Shown in pieces: positions 23,115 to 34,479 of a DNA stretch of 64,000 bases. Source of the DNA: Branchiostoma floridae. Its lineage: Eukaryota; Chordata; Leptocardii; Amphioxiformes; Branchiostomatidae. Numbering within the stretch: the stretch's first letter is position 1; every line of letters starts with the position of its first letter. A program made the translations under genes and the position numbers. Where the stretch lies: positions 21,284,888-21,348,887 of the forward strand of contig NC_049985.1 of NCBI RefSeq assembly GCF_000003815.2, written 5' to 3'. The notes under the pieces are model-generated. The model did no database searches, was not told the DNA's origin, and saw nothing but the letters and a program-made list of their open reading frames with translations.

Positions 23115-23733
23115 TTAGACAAATTAAAGGCCTATGTGCTTACCTATTATCAATTATACACCATAAAACTGCTGCAATATTTTGGCAAACTTCAACCTGT
23201 GGTCAATGTAAACAGGACATTTCTTTCTACCAAGGACACTATATTCCACTGATAGCCATTCTTCGTTACATGTAATGGATATACAGAACTTCTCTTAATG
23301 ATTGGGTTAAAATTCTAGTTGCTACTTATCAGTTGTCACAAACGAAGCTGTTCGTAAGAAGATACATGAGTTTGAAAGTTGGTCGGCGGGTGCCTGCAGT
23401 CTCGTCTCGGCCAGGGTTGTTTTACGGTTCTGTGCGCACGGTGTGCGATCGTGTTTTGCGACAAACGTGTTAGAAATAAAAATGTAACACAACGGCACAA
23501 ACAATCATTATTTTTACCTTCACAAATAGGAAACATAATGATTTTGCTTAGTTTTCTCTTCTTATTCCAGCAAATAAAAAACATGCATAACCCCACATTT
23601 AGACCTTGAGAACTTGAAATATGGGGTCCACTATGATCACAAACCTGTCATCTCTCGGAAAGAATACAGCAATAAGCAGCAGTAGAGCATTCTCCTACAC
23701 GGTCAAACGTTTCTTTGCAGAAAGTAACGCCCG

Positions 23734-24075
23734 TGGAAAACTATCTTACCTGATTGGTAAATACAACCTGACAATCTTTTGGACAATCTCGACTTGAAGT
23801 CACCGACAATCACTTGTACCAGTGCCGGGAGAAACTGGATGTGGAGGACCAGGACAGGTTGAAGACCCGTTCTACAGGTCGGTACGTGTTGTTTGTCCGA
23901 ATATTCTATAATATACTGCGCAACAGAGTTCACGATGCCAGTTTCATAAAGATTGATCAAGGGGACATTTCAACGCTGTGATTGGTGCAAAATGATGTCA
24001 CCCACAACAAAGAATGTTGACATCCACAGCAAACGCACGCACCGGTCGCATGCAGAAACTTGGCAGAAATACACC
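23734..24075 (-). repeat. Array core copy 9, donor intact
   Basis: Donor CAATCAG|GTAAG. The minus frame YETGIVNSVAQYIIEYSDKQ is open for 85 codons (23703-23960). Confidence 0.6.
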
Positions 24076-24766
24076 TGATAAATTAAAAAAGCAGCACAAC
24101 AATCATGGAAAATATTTTAGCTTTTATTGGTGTTTTTGGATAGGATTACTAGTTTTGTTTTAATTGGTTTTGTGACAGTTTTTGTCAACATTTGGATGCA
24201 TTTTCGTGTATAATTGTAAATGTAATGAATTCTTTTTTGTGTATTCTCGAATAAAGTTTAAGAAACTATACTCAGCATAATGGAGGATTCAAGATTAATA
24301 AAGGGCATTAATAGATAATGTATAGGAATCTGTATTCATCGGTGATGAAACACAGCAGGATATAACTGCTGCAATATTGTGGCCAATCTCAACCTTTGGT
24401 CAATGTAAACAGGACATCGTTTTTATTTTGTTTCTAACAAGGACATTTTAATCTACCTATTAGCGATGTTATACTGCATGTAAAAAATATACGAAAAACA
24501 TATTAGCGATTGTGTTCAAACCTATCCCTGCTATACTTAATCACTTATCACAAAAGAAGCTGTTCGTAAGAAGATGCATGATTTTGAAAGTTTGTCTGCG
24601 TGTGTCTCCAACCATGTCTCGGCCAGGGGTTTTGGACAGTTCTGTAAGGAAAGGACGCGGGCGCGTCTTTGGAACAAAAATCATCGTAAGGATACAGCAA
24701 TAAGCAGAAGTAAAACTCAACAAACATTGGTGTACACGGTCAAACGTTTGTAGAAAGCAGCGCTAG

Positions 24767-25135
24767 TGGAAAACTATCTTACCTGGGTGCTGAATATAAT
24801 CGATATGGTTCGCTAAAGATCGGACAATCTTTCGGACATTCTCGACCTGAATTCAAGTCGCCGACAGTCAATCTTACCAGTGCTGAGAGAAACTGGATGC
24901 AGAAGACTGGGACAAATTAAGGAACAGGTCTACAGTTTGGTATGTGTTGTTTGTCCGAGTGTTCTAAAATATATTGCGCAACAGAGACCACAATGTCCGT
25001 ATCATGTGGGTTGGTCGATGGTATTTTTCCATGCTGTGATTAGTGCAAAATGATGTCAGCCAAAATAAAGAATCGTGACATCCACAGCAAACGCACGCAA
25101 CCAGCCGCATGCAGAAACGTGGCAGAAATGTACCC
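24767..25135 (-). repeat. Array core copy 10, donor intact, frame broken
   Basis: Donor CACCCAG|GTAAG. The equivalent of copies 6 and 17, but the long frame is broken here, so the three copies are not under equal constraint. Confidence 0.6.
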
Positions 25136-25859
25136 GACAAAAGTAAAAAAGCAGCACAAGAATCATGGACAATATTTCTGCTATTATTCGTCTGTTTAAA
25201 GAGGATTACTATCTTTGCTTGAATAGACAGTGAAAAATTTTGTCAACATGTGGACACATTTTCGAGTACAATTGTGAATGTAATGTAATGTAAGCTTTTG
25301 TGTATTCTCAAATAATAATGCTTGAAAAACTATGCATAGCAAAACGTGCATTCAAGGTTAATAAAGTGCATCAATCGCAGATTCATAGGCTTCAATATTT
25401 ACAGTTGATGAAACATAGCAGGATATAACTGTTGAAATATTTTGGCCAACCTCAACCCCTGGTCACTGTAAACAGGACATTGTTTTTATTTTGTTTCTAC
25501 CAAGGACATCTTATTCTACCTATTAGCGATAATTTCATGCATGTCAAAAATATATAGAAAACCGTTCAGTGATTTTGTTCAAACCTCTCCTTCCTACAGA
25601 ATAATTCATCACAAACGGAGTTGTTCTTAAGGTGATGCATGATTTTGAAAGTTGATCTGCTTGTTTCTTCAACCATGTCCCTGCCAGGGGTTTTGGACAG
25701 TTCTGTATGCAGGGGACACGGGCTGGCGTGTCGTTGGTACAAACATTTGTTCTACCATCACAAACTTGTCATGTCGAGCGAAGGATACAGCAATAAGCAG
25801 CTGTAGAGCTCAACAAACATTGGCTTACACGGTTAAACGTTTGTAGAAAGCAGCGCTTG

Positions 25860-26175
25860 CAGGAAATCATCTTACCTGGAAGCTAAATACATTGGTGTCA
25901 CCGGCAGTCAATCTTAACAGTGCCAGGGGAAACTGGATGTGGATGACCAGGACTTAACTGAAAACCGAGTCTACAGTTTGGTACTTGTTATTTATCCCAG
26001 TATTCTAAAATAAACTGCACAGCAGAGTCCACGGTGTACGTATTATGTAGATTAATCAATGGCGCTTTACTACGCTGTGATTGATGCAAAATGATGTCAC
26101 CCACAACAGAGAATATTGACATCCACAGCAAACGCACGCACCGGTCGCATGCAGAAATGTGGCAAAAATGTAACT
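25860..26175 (-). repeat. Array core copy 11, shortened type
   Basis: Donor TTCCAG|GTAAGATG. About 60 bp after the donor, the part containing 'TCGGACAATCTTTCGGACA' in other copies, is missing. The same shortened form recurs at 40052. Confidence 0.6.
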
Positions 26176-26865
26176 GGCAGAAATAAAAGGCAACACAACA
26201 ATCATAAACAATCTGTCAGCTTTTATTCGTCAATGTTAGATGACTTGTGAGTTTTCTTTGAATTTATAGTTTCAGTTTTTGTCAATATTTGAGACATTTT
26301 TGGGTGTGATTGTAAATGTGATGTAGAAAGTTTGTAGGCCTACAGATCTGTCTTTACCTATGATTATAGCACAGTAACACCGCTGCAATATTTTTCGCCG
26401 ACTTCAACATTTGGTCAAAATAAACAGGACATAGTTTTTTTTCTACAAGACACATTGTATTCTCCCTGATAGCCATCCCTTGATGCACGTAATGAACATA
26501 CGAAAATCCTTCTAGTGATTGGGTTCAAACCTCTAGTTGCTAATTAATCATTTATTTATACTGAAATTGCCCGTAGAAAAAATACGTGACTTCGAAAGTT
26601 GGTCTCCGCGGGTGTCTGCACCCTTTTCCCTGTCAGGGGTTATGCCTTATGGACGGAGATGTTCGCATGGGGCCCGCACGCATCTTTAGGAGACACACAA
26701 AACCCTGCCTGGAGATTCAAGATGGCGGCGGCCGTATGAGACGTTAATTTTGTGGCTCCGTACATTATTATTTTGAGCTTTTTCCGCTCAATCACCCGGC
26801 ATAACCCGGCGTTTTTTGTATACTCAGTTGTACTGGAGGTCTTGTAGTATCCAGGAGTAGTGTTG

Positions 26866-27774
26866 ATGTCGAGACGGCGTGACAAACGAGCCAGAAATAT
26901 CAGCACCGAGAACAAGTCCGGGCAGCAAAAGAGCCCCCCTCCCAAGCTACCTAAGATGGCGGAAGACGGCGCTGTAGACGAGACCAGTCTGGAAGGTTTC
27001 TCGCCTGAGCTCCGAGCACTGGCACAGCTGTTTTTGTCACACTCCAAAAAGCAGCATGAGGCAGTGTTGTCGGAGTTTACCACCGTGGGCAAGAAACTAT
27101 CTGAACAGTTGGAGACTTTAAACGTTAAAGTGACGGAAATTTCGGCCGAAATGTCCTCACTGCGAGGGAGGGTGAATGACCTCGAGAACAATGCAAGCTT
27201 CCAGAGCGACGAACTAGCTCAACTCCGCCAGGCATTACAACAGGAACGCCGGGAGCGTATCAGAGCATGTCTGTTAGCCGAGAGATATTCCATGAAGTCT
27301 GATCTAATCATTCAGGGACTCACTTGGACCAAAGATGAAGATTCAGTGCAAGTGTTTAGAGATTTCATTTGCGGTCAACTAAACCTACACGACGCGGTCC
27401 CGTTGGTAGCTGTGCATCGGCTGTCAAAACCAACACAGGCTCGACCTAATCCTCCTATGCTAGCAAGGTTGGTAAACTTTCAACAACGGGACTCTATCCT
27501 GCGTGCTGGAAGGAAACTGCGAGGGGAGAAGAGAGGTAGCTCCGTCGTCGTGCATGAGCATCTACCGAGACCACTACAGGAGGCCCGCGGGAAACTTGTT
27601 CCAGACCGCGACGCAGAGTTTTCCAAAGCCAAAGACAAGAAGATTTCGATCTGGATTCCTCCCAAAGACACATGTGCTGTTCTTCTTGTAAACGGCAGGA
27701 CTGTGAAGAAAGTGGACGCTGTGGACATTGTACTTGGAACCACCAAGGACTCCATGGAAGTTAAACAGGTATGA
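26866..27774 (+). CDS. LINE ORF1: coiled-coil and RRM protein (L1 ORF1p type)
   Basis: RNA-binding ORF1 protein of the LINE, 302 residues from ATG 26866; an in-frame GTG and TTG lie just upstream but are unlikely starts. Residues about 1-40 are basic and proline-rich. Residues about 60-140 form a long coiled coil (heptad-rich KKLSEQLETLNVKVTEIS ... LRGRVNDLEN ... LAQLRQALQQERRERI), the trimerisation region in L1 proteins. It is followed by an RRM-like domain (MKSDLIIQGLTWTKDEDSVQ ... VAVHRLSKPTQARPNPPML), then a C-terminal domain with SVVVHEHLPRPLQEARGKL. No zinc knuckles are present, unlike ORF1 of the other LINE in the window. Intact. ORF2 starts 1,236 bp downstream. Confidence 0.9.
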   Translation: MSRRRDKRARNISTENKSGQQKSPPPKLPKMAEDGAVDETSLEGFSPELRALAQLFLSHSKKQHEAVLSEFTTVGKKLSEQLETLNVKVTEISAEMSSLRGRVNDLENNASFQSDELAQLRQALQQERRERIRACLLAERYSMKSDLIIQGLTWTKDEDSVQVFRDFICGQLNLHDAVPLVAVHRLSKPTQARPNPPMLARLVNFQQRDSILRAGRKLRGEKRGSSVVVHEHLPRPLQEARGKLVPDRDAEFSKAKDKKISIWIPPKDTCAVLLVNGRTVKKVDAVDIVLGTTKDSMEVKQV

Positions 27775-27902
27775 TGTGTTGACTGTTGTACTTATACCGC
27801 TGGGTTTGTGAATACCAAGAACTCTCTGAACTTTGTCTGGGACTACCAGTATGTTCTGTCAAGTTATATGGCTTATCAACCAAGAACTTGTTGACTAATT
27901 TA

Positions 27903-28330
27903 TGGTAATTCAAAAATGTGATTGCATTATTGTATTTGTATTTGATATGTCTGAAATGGATGCATTCTCTCAAAATGTGAGTGTATTATTGTAACTGCAT
28001 TTGATATGTCTGAAATGGATGCATTCTCTCAAATGTGAGTGTATTATTGTAACTGCATTTGATATGTCTGAAATGGATGCATTCTCTCAAATGTGAGGGT
28101 ATTATTGTAACTGTATTTGATGTATCTGAAATGGATGCATTCTCTCAAATGTGAGGGTATTATTGTAACTGCATTTGATATGTCTGAAATGGATGCATTC
28201 TCTCAAATGTGAGGGTATTATTGTAACTGTATTTGATGTATCTGAAATGGATGCATTCTCAAATGTAAGTGTATTATTGTAATTGCATTTGATGTAGCTG
28301 AAATGGATGTATTCTCTCAAATGTTTTTGT
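27903..28330 (+). repeat. 58-bp minisatellite in the ORF1-ORF2 spacer
   Basis: Seven units of 56-59 bp share GAAATGGATGCATTCTCTCA and GTATTATTGTAACTGCATTT. It lies inside the LINE between the two ORFs, so it must be copied whenever the element is. The rest of the 27775-29010 spacer is AT-rich with no conserved frame. Confidence 0.9.
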
Positions 28331-29010
28331 ATTAAAATGAATCAAGGACACTGTGAGAAAAGCTTTTTCTGTAATCATTTCCAAGATAATGTAATATTTA
28401 TACGGATAGATAGCTCCCTATCTCCTTGCTTATTATTTTGTACTATATTGAGTTCCATTATGTTTTTGTTATTTTCTGTTTGAACAGATACTTATGTTAT
28501 TTCTGAACAATGAGTCATTATGAATGCCTTTTTGGCCCATTATCTTGTATTCTGTTGCAGTTATAATTTGTTTCTTTTGTTGTTATTGTTAAACAATTTC
28601 TTATGTTGATGCTTCAAGCAGCTTTGATAAGTGAAATGATGATTGATTTAGGAGCTCTCTGATTTGACTTTGCTCATGCCTATTATTATCTACTGTCTCT
28701 TGCGGAATATTACAATTATAATAAGACTTATGGCAGCCACAAAGTGCCTCATGTAAACTATGCTGCCAATTGACAAGAAGCACAGAGCCATTCAGATCCT
28801 GTGTATTTGTGTTATTGTGAACCATCCAGTTCTACTTTATTTGATTTTTGTTGATGTTTGTTCAGTTTTGTTCCTTTTTGTTAGTACAGATCATGTTATG
28901 ATTTCATCATCCCCATCTTGCCCAGATGAATTTCCCCCATGCCTTCATACTTTAGAATACTACAACATCTTCGCCATCTTCCCCACCCTGTGTGACCAGT
29001 CCCAGAAGAC

Positions 29011-32000
29011 ATGACTCAGGTAGAATTACAAATCTCAAGTTATAATTGTAACGGCCTTAGTGATTCTGTTAAGCGAAGGGAGTTATTTACTTGGTTGAGA
29101 GACAAGCCCTACCATGTTATTTGCTTACAAGAAACTCATTCCTCAATACCTGTAGAAGACAGATGGCAAAGTGAGTGGGGAGGTACCATGATTTTCTGTC
29201 ACGGAACCTCCAATCAAAGGGGTACAGCCATGCTATTTAAGAACAACATTAACCCCCATATCCACCAGACAAAGCTTGATGTTAATGGTAGATGGATTAT
29301 TGTTGATTTGTCTATAGATGATTTTAGATTTTGTATTGTGAATATTTATGCTCCTAATGATGACAAACCTGATTTCTTCTTGAACTTATCTATGGAACTA
29401 GACAATTTTGCTGACAGTACTGAAAATCTTATTATCACTGGAGATTTCAACACTGTACAAAACCCCTTATTGGACAGATTTTCTACCAACCGTACTTATC
29501 ACCCCAAAGCTTATGAAGCCATTTCGGAACTTAAGAGTAAATTCGACTTACATGATATTTGGAGATTTAGAAATCCTACAACAGTGCGTTACACTTGGCG
29601 CCGCCGCAGACAGGCCAGCAGAATTGATTATTTCCTGACTAGTTTTTCCTTTATTAATAGAGTAAACAAATGTGTTATAGCCGATAAGTTTAGATCTGAT
29701 CACAACCTAATAGCCTTATCTTTTGTTATTGCACAATTCCCTAGGGGGAAGGGATATTGGAAATTTAATCTGTCTTTATTAGATGATAGCTCTTTTAAAC
29801 ATAATACTGTCAAAATTATGAATGAATTTTTTAGTGTAAATCAGGGAACAGCAGATCCCCACATTGTATGGGATACTGCAAAATGCTTTTTCAGGGGACA
29901 TTGTATTAAATTTAGTAGTTGGAAAAACAAACAATATTTAGCTAGGGAAAAAAAACTAACAGATGATATTAATGAATTACAAAGCCAAATTGATAATATG
30001 CTATCCCCCTCTGAATCTATTTTAGATGACTTAGATGGAAAACAAAAACAATTAGAACTACTTTATAACCAACGGGCTAAAGGTTTAATAGTAATGTCAA
30101 GAGCTCGCTGGATGGAGTGGGGGGATAGATGTACACAATACTTTTTAAAATTGGCACATAGAAATTACACTAGGAAAAACATACAGAAACTGAAAATATC
30201 TGATAATGTCTTTACCAGTAATCCCCAAGAAATTTTAGAAAAACAGTCAGAATTCTACTCTTCTCTATACTCCTTCGAAGATCCCCCAATGCCTCTAACC
30301 CCAGGAAATATAGAGCCCTTTTTCCCTGTACAATATGATAAAAAACTGTCCAATGAACAGCAACTGTTATGTGAAGGTCACATCACAGATGAAGAACTAT
30401 TAAAAGCCATCAATACTTTTTCAAATTCTAAATCTCCTGGGCTAGATGGCATCCCGGTTGAAGTTTATAAAGATTTCTACTCTGTATTTAAAACCCCCAT
30501 GTTAAATTGTTTCAATTTCTCACTTTCTCAAGGTTATTTGTCCAAATCCCAAAAGCAAGGCCTTATCTCTTTATTGTTGAAGGAAGGGAAAGAAGGTCAG
30601 CACAAAGATCCCACAGTTTTAGATAATTGGAGGCCTTTAACATTGTTGTGTTGTGATGTAAGAATTCTTTCAAAATGCTTAGCCCTTAGAGTTAAAACTG
30701 TTATAACTGATATTATTCATAAAGACCAGACAGGATTTGTAAAGGGGAGATTCATCGGGGACAATATAAGACGGATATTAGAATTAATTGATTATTATGA
30801 GAAAGAAGGAAAGCCTGGCTTAATTTTCATTTCTGATTACAAAAAAGCTTTCGATACCATAAGGTGGGATTTTATCATAAAAGCACTTGAATTCTTTAAT
30901 TTTGGACCACAGTTTATTGCCTGGGTTAGAGTTTTATATAGTAACATAACAAGTTCAGTTATCAATAATGGTTATATATCTAATCCTTTTACCTTACACC
31001 GTGGAGTAAGACAAGGATGCCCCCTTAGTCCCTATTTGTTTATCATCGCAATTGAAATGTTGGCAATTAAAATTCGTCGAAATCATGATATATCCGGATT
31101 ATCTGTCAAAGGAAGAACCTCAAAAATCTCTCAGTATGCGGATGATTCCAATTTTCCCTTCACCCCTGATATTTCTTCCTTTTATGGACTTCTGGAAGAT
31201 TTTGATTCATTTTCTCATATATCTGGCCTTCTATTAAATTTTGATAAGTGCAAGGTTTTAAGGATAGGAACTCTGAAAAACACAAATTTTGTATTACCCT
31301 CAGGTCATCCTATTAAGTGGGTAGATGGAGGTATAGAGATATTAGGTATTTATATCCCTGTAGACTTAACGAATATTGTTACTAAAAACTTTGACCCTCG
31401 TATAGCCAAAATAGACAAACTTCTATTCCCATGGAAGGGAAAAAAACTGTCATTATCAGGAAAAATTACAATTATCAATTCCTTGCTTGTCCCTCAATTC
31501 ACGTACCTTTTTCAGACCTTACCATTGCCGGACAAGCACTTCTTTAAACACTATGAGAAAAATTTTTTTTCTTTTATCTGGAATGGTGGTCCTGAAAGGG
31601 TGGGAAGGAAAACTTTGTATAACTCTGTGGAAAACGGTGGTATGAACCTTGTCGATCTCTATGCCCACGCTTTGACACTTAAAGCATCATGGGTACCCAA
31701 ACTATTTTTTAACCCTGACTGGTTTACAGCTTGTATACTACATACTCATCCCTGTATTGATAGTGTATTGTTTCCCTTTTATCAGTTAAAATATGCACAA
31801 GACCTCACACTAAGTCCTTTCTTAGCAGAAATCTTTCAAGCTTGGTACAGCTATCAATACAAACCTCCTATAACTCCTGATGAGATCAGGCAACAGCTTC
31901 TATGGATGAACTCAAACATACAAGTTGGAGGAAAGCCTGTTGTCTTTAATTCATTTGTTAATAGACATATTATATTTGTGAATGATCTTTTGAATATGGA

Positions 32001-32799
32001 TGGTACAATAATGTCATACAATGAATTGTGTTACACATATGGTCCAGTATGCAACAACTTTGTCTATCTACAGTTACTTTCTGCAATACCAAAAAGATGG
32101 AAATCTACCCTTATTGGAGTTACTCCCACTCTAGTTTGTAGACCCCAACAACATAGTAGTGAATGGTTATTGAGAATTAAGATTAATAAGGATTTATACA
32201 AACACTTTCTTGTATCTGAAAAATTGATTGATATACCACAAAATGTACAAATGGCATGGCTGTACCTCTTTGATACCCCTATTCCATGGAACACAGTATA
32301 TACTTCTGTAATTCTTTGTACTATTGACCCTGTAACTAGATTCTTCCAATACAAAATCCTTCATAAATTCTTACCTACCAATAGATTATTATATATTTGG
32401 AAATGTGTTAATAGCCCTTTGTGCTCACTATGTCATATGGAGGAGGAGACATATTTACATCTCTTCTGGGACTGTCCCCAAGTAGTTGAATTTTGGGAAA
32501 AAGTAAAAACCTGGGTTTCTGAGAAAATAGGTCAAACATTAATTTTAAATCCTTTTGATATAATTTTTGGTAATCTCAATCAAGGGGCATCTATAATTGG
32601 AAATCTGGTTATTTTATTGGCTAAAGTGTACATTTACAAATGCAGGGAATCTAAAAAAGTTAACTTTAAATCTTTTATCAATTATGTGAATTTTTTTGAA
32701 AAGGCTGAAGCCCAAATAGCCAACAGGAGAGGGAAGATGGCAAAGCACTATGGGAAGTGGGGAACTTTAGTTACAAATACTGCATCAGTTTCTGTTTGA
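29011..32799 (+). CDS. LINE ORF2: AP endonuclease and reverse transcriptase, intact
   Basis: Intact 1,262-residue ORF2, the full length usual for L1-like elements. Endonuclease (about 1-235): SSYNCNGLSDSVKRR, catalytic QETH at 40-43, TGDFNT near 142-148, SDHNL at 229-233. The region from about 240 to 450 is a linker with coiled-coil character. Reverse transcriptase: WRPLTLLCCDVRILSK, FISDYKKAFDTIRWD near 608, VRQGCPLSPYLFIIAIEM and the catalytic YADD at 709-712. The C-terminal part has a zinc-finger-like LCSLCHMEEETYLHLFWDC near 1137-1156, as in other L1/Tx1 proteins. The protein acts with ORF1 in target-primed reverse transcription in the nucleus. The start is the ATG at 29011; no upstream in-frame ATG is closer. 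Nothing in the catalytic motifs looks damaged. Confidence 0.95.
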   Translation: MTQVELQISSYNCNGLSDSVKRRELFTWLRDKPYHVICLQETHSSIPVEDRWQSEWGGTMIFCHGTSNQRGTAMLFKNNINPHIHQTKLDVNGRWIIVDLSIDDFRFCIVNIYAPNDDKPDFFLNLSMELDNFADSTENLIITGDFNTVQNPLLDRFSTNRTYHPKAYEAISELKSKFDLHDIWRFRNPTTVRYTWRRRRQASRIDYFLTSFSFINRVNKCVIADKFRSDHNLIALSFVIAQFPRGKGYWKFNLSLLDDSSFKHNTVKIMNEFFSVNQGTADPHIVWDTAKCFFRGHCIKFSSWKNKQYLAREKKLTDDINELQSQIDNMLSPSESILDDLDGKQKQLELLYNQRAKGLIVMSRARWMEWGDRCTQYFLKLAHRNYTRKNIQKLKISDNVFTSNPQEILEKQSEFYSSLYSFEDPPMPLTPGNIEPFFPVQYDKKLSNEQQLLCEGHITDEELLKAINTFSNSKSPGLDGIPVEVYKDFYSVFKTPMLNCFNFSLSQGYLSKSQKQGLISLLLKEGKEGQHKDPTVLDNWRPLTLLCCDVRILSKCLALRVKTVITDIIHKDQTGFVKGRFIGDNIRRILELIDYYEKEGKPGLIFISDYKKAFDTIRWDFIIKALEFFNFGPQFIAWVRVLYSNITSSVINNGYISNPFTLHRGVRQGCPLSPYLFIIAIEMLAIKIRRNHDISGLSVKGRTSKISQYADDSNFPFTPDISSFYGLLEDFDSFSHISGLLLNFDKCKVLRIGTLKNTNFVLPSGHPIKWVDGGIEILGIYIPVDLTNIVTKNFDPRIAKIDKLLFPWKGKKLSLSGKITIINSLLVPQFTYLFQTLPLPDKHFFKHYEKNFFSFIWNGGPERVGRKTLYNSVENGGMNLVDLYAHALTLKASWVPKLFFNPDWFTACILHTHPCIDSVLFPFYQLKYAQDLTLSPFLAEIFQAWYSYQYKPPITPDEIRQQLLWMNSNIQVGGKPVVFNSFVNRHIIFVNDLLNMDGTIMSYNELCYTYGPVCNNFVYLQLLSAIPKRWKSTLIGVTPTLVCRPQQHSSEWLLRIKINKDLYKHFLVSEKLIDIPQNVQMAWLYLFDTPIPWNTVYTSVILCTIDPVTRFFQYKILHKFLPTNRLLYIWKCVNSPLCSLCHMEEETYLHLFWDCPQVVEFWEKVKTWVSEKIGQTLILNPFDIIFGNLNQGASIIGNLVILLAKVYIYKCRESKKVNFKSFINYVNFFEKAEAQIANRRGKMAKHYGKWGTLVTNTASVSV

Positions 32800-32894
32800 T
32801 TTATGTTTTACATAATAGTTACCTTTTCTTTGTATATATGATTTATATGGTTTGGATGGTTCACCTTTTGTTTATGTGTTATGTTTTTTGTGAA

Positions 32895-32918
32895 TAAAAA
32901 AAAAAAAAAAAAAAAAAG
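32895..32918 (+). other. LINE poly-A tail
   Basis: A near-pure A run directly after GTGAATAAA marks the 3' end of the plus-strand LINE. The array sequence resumes with GAAATGTGTAGG. Confidence 0.9.
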
Positions 32919-33070
32919 AAATGTGTAGGACCCATAAAAGATGAACATCTGGTCCACTATGTGGTTGCCTGCTATGTGTATGATGGTTCCACCACATCTA
33001 ATAGGGCTGAAAGTAACAGCTAACGCACGCGCTGGCCGCCTGCAGGGACGTGGCAGAAATGTACACGACG
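32919..33070 (-). repeat. Array core, C-type copy after the LINE
   Basis: Only the upstream part of the core survives; the donor side was removed with the LINE insertion. A minus-strand acceptor-like GTTACTTTCAG precedes an open frame RCGGTIIHIAGNHIVDQMFI. The same type is found at 34480 and 41905. Confidence 0.6.
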
Positions 33071-33324
33071 GAAATAAAAAGACGGCACAACAATCAAGAA
33101 GTATCTTTCAGCTTTTATTCGTCTAATTTTAAAGGGATTGAGAAATTTTGTCAGCCTTTGGAGGCATTTTCGGGTATGGTTGTGAAAGTAATTTAATTTT
33201 CCCTATGTTTCTTCATAAAGTTGGTCGATCTCCGTGTGTTTACACCCTACTTCTCGTCCGTGTTAGGGGTGGTGCAGCACGAAGGGGATGCGGGTGCGTG
33301 TACGGGGAGTTTGTAGAAAGCAGC

Positions 33325-33560
33325 GCTAGTGGGGAGCTATCTTACCTGCGTGCCATCGGTATGGTTCTCTAGATATAGAACAATCTTTCGGATGTTCTCG
33401 ACTTGAATTCAAGTCCCAAACAGTCAATCTTACCAGTGCTGAGAGAAACTGGATGCAGAAGACTAGGACAAATTGAAGACCAGGTCAACAGTACGTCATG
33501 TACGAGTGTTCTAAAATATAGTATTGTAGTAGTATAGTATGTAGAAAGATCAATATTGTA
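33325..33560 (-). repeat. Array core copy, partly deleted
   Basis: Donor GCAG|GTAAG is present at about 33340-33350. The sequence after 'GTTCTAAAATAT' is disrupted by a (TAGTA)n-like patch and joins the distal part of the unit directly. Confidence 0.55.
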
Positions 33561-33765
33561 GGCGTCTGTCTTTACCTATGATTATAGCACGGCAACACTG
33601 CTGCAATAATTTGGCCAACTTTAACCTTTTTTCAATATAAAGATTGAAATTATATTCTACCTGGGTGATTGGTTTCAAACCTCTACTTGCTAGCTACTTA
33701 ATCATTTATCAACGTGCAACACCAAAATTGTTCGTAGGAAGATGCACGACTTTGAAAGTTGGTCT

Positions 33766-34333
33766 GCGCGTGTAAAGCCCCCTATACAAATCAAGAATTT
33801 AGCTTGGTAGACTTGTCGGCGATCTAGAAAATTGACATTTTCGGTTGGAGTATGGCCGGCGTTTTCGCGATTATGCGAACCTTGAGCGATTTTTAGCAGC
33901 TTGACAGGCGTCTGCGGGGTACTTGCAGCTGCGCTAAATTTCAGCGAGGCCTCAGCGGCGAGTGTTGAGCTCGGAGAGTTCGTGAATAGGTTGGCTGTAG
34001 CTCGACCGGAGCTTGCCCGAGCCATGGCCAAGACTTGGACAATACTCGGGCGGAAATCCGACTGTTTTAGACTCTCTTTTGTTCGGTCGGAGTTTGCTCG
34101 AACTCTACTGCCTCGCGCCAGACTAGTTTGGGCTTCCTACAATAACCGGGCGATGTTCCGTCCGACTTTTGACAAGTTGGGCGTGCTTCGGGCGTGCGTC
34201 GTGCTGGTGTCGCTTGGAGAGCTCTGGCAGGATTTTGACTGTCACCTAATCAATTTGACACCTGTGTTGAACACGTCCCTTTGTTTTGGGCTTTCATCAT
34301 TAGTAGACAGTTTGGTCCGTAATATAAGATAAT
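33766..34333 (+). mobile_element. Putative element starting TAAAGCCCCCTATACAAATC
   Basis: About 560 bp with higher GC and no match to the array interrupt a unit after 'GGTCTGCGCGTG'. The start resembles the end of a non-autonomous element. No inverted partner was seen at the right side. A 143-codon plus frame (33901-34332) is open, rich in A, L, R and S, and resembles no domain I know; GC-rich composition is enough to explain it. Confidence 0.4.
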
Positions 34334-34479
34334 GACGACTACTGTATGAACTTTCCTAAGAATGCTGCGTACCTTTTATAATGAAAGGCAATTGTACACC
34401 AAGACAGTACTACTTCCCATTCATTTATTTTTTTGCTATTGGTTTGGATGTGTGTCTTGGTCTGAAGTCGATTTTTCAA

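Larger units (their letters stand above)
23130..26693. repeat. Higher-order block A of the array
   Basis: Three consecutive units that recur almost base for base at 37.3-41.78 kb. Donor positions are offset by a near-constant amount: 23737/37918, 24768/38955 and 25861/40054 (14,181, 14,187 and 14,193 bp). A partial third version is at 11.2-13.7 kb. Block A ends where the intact LINE begins. Confidence 0.8.
26694..32918 (+). mobile_element. Complete L1-like LINE with intact ORF1 and ORF2
   Basis: The order is a 5' UTR of about 170 bp, ORF1 (26866-27774), a 1,236-bp spacer, ORF2 (29011-32799), a short 3' UTR and a poly-A run (32895-32918). Both reading frames are open, so this is a young and possibly mobile copy. 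The empty paralogous site in block B (41740-42020) fixes both ends: the left junction follows 'ATCTTTAGGAGA' and the right precedes 'GAAATGTGTAGGACC'. No target duplication is visible. Instead about 226 bp of the paralogous site are missing. Confidence 0.9.

Noticed and set aside
26640-27191. 183-codon minus-strand frame
   Set aside because: Antisense to LINE 5' UTR and ORF1; no motif.
33901-34332. 143-codon plus-strand frame considered as a gene
   Set aside because: No recognised domain, lies in an insertion within the array, and GC-rich composition is enough to keep it open. Kept only as part of the element.
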